NCBI GenBank assembly: GCA_025450615.1
Contig: JANWHC010000034.1
Location: 1-16,051 of the forward strand
DNA from: Minisyncoccota bacterium
GTDB lineage: Bacteria > Patescibacteriota > Minisyncoccia > Phycocordibacterales > DATDWN01
Direction of reading: 5' to 3'
DNA length: 16,051 nucleotides
The notes under the pieces are model-generated. The model did no database searches and was not told the origin of the DNA. It was given only the letters and a program-made list of their open reading frames with translations. The position numbers and the translations under genes were made by a program. How positions within the stretch are numbered: the stretch's first letter is position 1; each line of letters opens with the position of its first letter. Positions 13,500-16,051 of the stretch are shown piece by piece.

Positions 13500-13695
13500 C
13501 GATTCTTAGCCATATAATTGGCTAAAGAGCTAATAGAGCCGTAGAGAGGACTTTGTTTCTTTTGCGACGCAATAGCAAGAGTGAGCACTTTTTGACCCGA
13601 GAAATTGATTTTTTACTTCTCAAAAATAATCTCGTTTACCCGAGATGTTCTTTATTATCCACATATTCTAGAGATTTTAGTTTTTTGGTAGAGGC
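13500..13695. other. Upstream region of the surface-protein gene with a DnaA box and small hairpins
   Basis: No reading frame of interest is present. I see a hairpin ATTGGCT-AAAG-AGCTAAT (13517-13534, one G.T pair), a small hairpin CTCG/CGAG (13631-13634 with 13641-13644), and an exact DnaA box TTATCCACA at 13655-13663, 33 bases before the putative -10 box. CCCGAGA occurs near 13596 and again, as CCCGAGAT, near 13639. The hairpins are short, and I assign no function to them. Confidence 0.4.
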
Positions 13696-13701
13696 TATAA
13701 T
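13696..13701 (+). promoter_or_regulatory. Probable -10 box of the surface-protein gene
   Basis: A perfect TATAAT ends 8 bases before the ATG at 13710, the same geometry as at dnaA, implying a message with almost no leader. A -35 hexamer is not evident. Confidence 0.5.
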
Positions 13702-13709
13702 TTTAATCA

Positions 13710-16051
13710 ATGAGTTCTGCATTATTTTTTGAAAATAAAAAATACATTTCTGCAAAAGATGCAAGTCAGTTAACTGGCTATTCAAAAGATTATGTTGGTC
13801 AACTTTCTAGACAAAATAAGGTTGACTCTAAGAAAATTGGAAAAGTCTGGTATGTTTCAGAGGAATCTATACTAAATTACAAAAGTATTCCTACTGAATT
13901 TAATTTAGTTTCTGAAAAAAAATCTCCTGAATTTACTTCTATTCCAGTAAAAGTTTTAGACGAAGAAAGATCAGCAGAAAAAATCCAAAGCGTGCCTGAA
14001 ACAAAGGTTTTCTCGGCTACCCGAGAAGGCAATTTATCTAGTTCTCGAGCACCAAAATATGCTTCTGAAAGAAAGGTTAGAAAGTATCAGCAGTTCATGC
14101 ATGAGGTGTTGTTTGTAATGGACGGTAGTTTTATAAAGAAATTGGCACCTTTAGCTTTAGGACTAATTTTGACTCTAACTGTAGCGTCTTTTATTTTCCA
14201 AGGGTCATCTCATAAAAGTTTAAGTGATAGTTTTAGCCATTTGACCACTTTCCCTAAGGTGGTATATAAGTCTGTCTCAGAGATTGTTGACCTTTACGCA
14301 CAAGGACTTTCCACAACCTACCTTGCAGTTGGAGAATCTATTCTTTCAAAAACTCATGACATAAAAAATGATCCAAAGAATTTTATATCTAAAACACTAA
14401 GTTCAGCTTTTGATTTTGCTAAGACAATCAAAAACAAAACAATTTCATTTATTTCAGACTCAATAAATGGTTCTGATCAGGTAGCATCAGTGGCTACAGG
14501 TGCAGCTCCAAAACTTAATCCCGTTGATCATTCGGGTGTTGTTGTTTTTGAATCAATTAACGGATGGCTAGAAAGAAATATATTTTCGCTATTTGGAGGA
14601 AAACCAACAGTTGTTAACAACACTATATACGTAGAAAAAAAAGAAACTCCAGTTGTTGCAGTCGCGACATCAACAGCCACGACCACACCTAAAACTCCTC
14701 CAAAAACAGTTGCAATAGTTACACCAACTACTCCAACAAAAATAGTTAACACAACAAATGTTGTTGAAAGAATTATTGAAAGACAAACTCCAAGTGGTTT
14801 AACCATAGATTACCTAGAACAAAAACTTCAAGAATTAAATAATAAAATTCAATCACAATTGTCCGGATTAAGTTTCGGCTCTGGTGGAAGTGTTACAAAT
14901 ATTTATCAGCAGATTGCACAAAGTCAGAGAATCGATCAACTTACAGGCACAACAATAAATAGCCCGACTATAAATGGCGGATCAATAACAAACGCATCTA
15001 TTTCTGGTGGTTCAATAAGTGCTGATCACATTTCTGCGGAAAGAGGAGACTTTGATAATATTTTAATTTCTTCTCTTGGCTACATAAATTGGGGTACAGA
15101 AACTGGTGAGGATGGATATGGAATAAGAGACAATGCTGGATCAATTGAATTTAAAAATAACGCTGGGTCATGGTTGACTTTAGGTAGTGGTGGATCTGGT
15201 GGCGGTACATTTTCAACAACGACATCTACAGTTGCTAGTCGTCTTATAAATTACTCAAACAACGCAACTGATATTTTGGTTATTGGAGCAAATTCAACAA
15301 CTACAGGAGAATTTTGGTATGATCCAAATACTACAACAGGTTATTTTAAAGGAAACATTGGAATTGGAACAACATCGCCTTATGCTCCTCTTTCTGTAAG
15401 TGGTCAAATAGTTGGTGCATATTACACTGCAACAACAACTGCAACTTCTACTTTTGCTGGGGGGATAGAAACAAATCTTCTCAACGTTACTTCGACAATT
15501 GCTACATCAACATTTGCAAATGGAATAAGTCTAACTGGCGGATGTTTTGCAATTAACGGAACATGTCTAAGTTCTTCAGGATCTTCCGGAACATTTCCGT
15601 TTACTTCAGTAGCGGGTTATAACTCTACTTCAACAACAATTGGATTCACTAACGGTCTTTTCTCCACAGCTTCATCAACTTTCTCATCTAGTCTTTATCT
15701 TTCATCATTAACACAAGGTTACACTTTCCTAGGTACAGGCGGACTTCTTTCAACGGTTTCTACTTCAACATTATCAGCACAAGTATTCCCATTCACCTCA
15801 GTCTCAGGTTACAACTCAACAACTACTACAATAGGTCTACTCAACGGTTTCTTCTCAACAGCATCCTCAACACAATCAGGTAACTTCTTCTTACCAGCAT
15901 TAACACAAGGCTTTGCTTACACAGGTACAGGAGGAAAAGTAAACACAATTGCCTCATCATCTATTCAACTATCATGGTTCAACAACGACTCTGGATTCCT
16001 ATCATCTTATGATCCATTCTCACATTTCAATGGAGCAAACTCAGCAACAAC
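13710..16051 (+). CDS. Giant repetitive surface protein with N-terminal helix-turn-helix and membrane anchor (3' truncated by window)
   Basis: The frame is open for 780 codons to the window edge. Residues about 11-58 (YISAKDASQLTGYSKDYVGQ, then KVDSKKIGKVWYVSEESIL) resemble a MerR/HTH_17 DNA-binding domain. A polar linker follows, then one hydrophobic segment, KLAPLALGLILTLTVASFIF (144-163), that would span the membrane. The rest, presumably outside, has a Thr/Pro/Val-rich stretch (about 310-350), a likely coiled coil (about 368-388), strand-forming TINGGSIT-like turns, a GIGTTSPYAPLSV segment like those in fibre proteins, and 64-residue repeats from about residue 629. Composition is dominated by Thr, Ser, Gly and Asn. 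It is probably an adhesin or surface-layer protein. The role of the helix-turn-helix on the cytoplasmic side is unknown. Confidence 0.8.
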   Translation, partial: MSSALFFENKKYISAKDASQLTGYSKDYVGQLSRQNKVDSKKIGKVWYVSEESILNYKSIPTEFNLVSEKKSPEFTSIPVKVLDEERSAEKIQSVPETKVFSATREGNLSSSRAPKYASERKVRKYQQFMHEVLFVMDGSFIKKLAPLALGLILTLTVASFIFQGSSHKSLSDSFSHLTTFPKVVYKSVSEIVDLYAQGLSTTYLAVGESILSKTHDIKNDPKNFISKTLSSAFDFAKTIKNKTISFISDSINGSDQVASVATGAAPKLNPVDHSGVVVFESINGWLERNIFSLFGGKPTVVNNTIYVEKKETPVVAVATSTATTTPKTPPKTVAIVTPTTPTKIVNTTNVVERIIERQTPSGLTIDYLEQKLQELNNKIQSQLSGLSFGSGGSVTNIYQQIAQSQRIDQLTGTTINSPTINGGSITNASISGGSISADHISAERGDFDNILISSLGYINWGTETGEDGYGIRDNAGSIEFKNNAGSWLTLGSGGSGGGTFSTTTSTVASRLINYSNNATDILVIGANSTTTGEFWYDPNTTTGYFKGNIGIGTTSPYAPLSVSGQIVGAYYTATTTATSTFAGGIETNLLNVTSTIATSTFANGISLTGGCFAINGTCLSSSGSSGTFPFTSVAGYNSTSTTIGFTNGLFSTASSTFSSSLYLSSLTQGYTFLGTGGLLSTVSTSTLSAQVFPFTSVSGYNSTTTTIGLLNGFFSTASSTQSGNFFLPALTQGFAYTGTGGKVNTIASSSIQLSWFNNDSGFLSSYDPFSHFNGANSAT
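15594..15977 (+). repeat. Two tandem 192-base (64-residue) coding repeats
   Basis: Copy 1 (15594-15785) and copy 2 (15786-15977) share FPFTSVxGYNST, TTIG, NGxFSTASST, LTQG and GTGG at identical spacing. The period is exactly 64 codons. Copy 1 mostly uses T-ending codons for Phe, Tyr and Asn, and copy 2 mostly C-ending ones. Related sequence continues past copy 2, so more units may lie outside the window. Confidence 0.75.

Noticed and set aside
13579..13586. GAGTGAGC shared with the core of copy 2, as a third family member
   Set aside because: The match is one 8-mer; neither the CCTTA/TAAGG stem nor the TGA..GA partner strand follows.
1..16051. CRISPR arrays, tRNA or rRNA genes, insertion sequences
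   Set aside because: No regularly spaced repeats, cloverleaf-type sequences, rRNA motifs, transposase genes or flanking inverted/direct repeats were seen.

Overview
The window is AT-rich bacterial chromosomal DNA spanning a replication-origin locus. It is best explained as a member of the Candidate Phyla Radiation (Patescibacteria), most likely a Parcubacteria-type lineage. I infer this from several features together: compact replication and translation genes with almost no Shine-Dalgarno sequences, a two-helix type IV secretion pilin, a penicillin-binding protein with a characteristic C-terminal tail, a Thr/Ser-rich giant surface protein with an N-terminal helix-turn-helix, and dnaN followed by a tiny DciA-like gene instead of recF/gyrB. 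No rRNA, tRNA, CRISPR array or insertion sequence was found.

Layout. 1-2178 (+): the tail of an unidentified gene, a VirB2-like pilin fused to an M15/LAS peptidase-like domain, and a membrane-anchored protein of unknown function. 2179-2468: a non-coding stretch dense in perfect inverted repeats. 2469-3682 (-): yidC, rnpA and rpmH (rpmH is only 45 codons). 3683-5334: the dnaA promoter, dnaA, and an AT-rich dnaA-dnaN spacer with a perfect DnaA box, the probable oriC. 5335-6691 (+): dnaN and the DciA-like gene. 6734-8923 (-): a class A penicillin-binding protein, divergent from tyrS (+, 8961-10172). 10188-10291: a second structured element. 10301-10501 (-): a small acidic protein. 10651-13052 (+): obgE and gatB, closed by a perfect 20-bp-arm bidirectional terminator. 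13113-13361 (-): a small MerR/excisionase-type DNA-binding protein. 13362-13709: a regulatory intergenic region. 13710 to the window end (+): the surface protein, cut by the window edge.

What looks new. Two non-coding elements, at 2391-2430 and 10217-10260, share an unusual hairpin: a 6-bp stem with a tetraloop, a symmetric internal loop rich in G.A pairs, and an outer stem ending GT/AC. The two copies differ by compensatory changes that keep the pairing. Each lies between convergent genes and inside a longer inverted repeat with A- and T-rich ends. This is the best candidate in the window for an undescribed structured RNA or elaborated terminator family. Other points of interest are consensus -10 boxes 6-8 bases from start codons (probable leaderless mRNAs), perfect DnaA boxes upstream of obgE and of the surface-protein gene, a cluster of TTATCAA/TTGATAA half-sites between the two helix-turn-helix genes, and the pilin-peptidase fusion.

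How the genes work together. DnaA, the sliding clamp and the putative helicase-loader protein form a replication initiation and elongation set. RpmH, RnpA, TyrS, GatB and ObgE serve translation and ribosome assembly. YidC, the PBP, the pilin-peptidase and the giant surface protein build or decorate the envelope.
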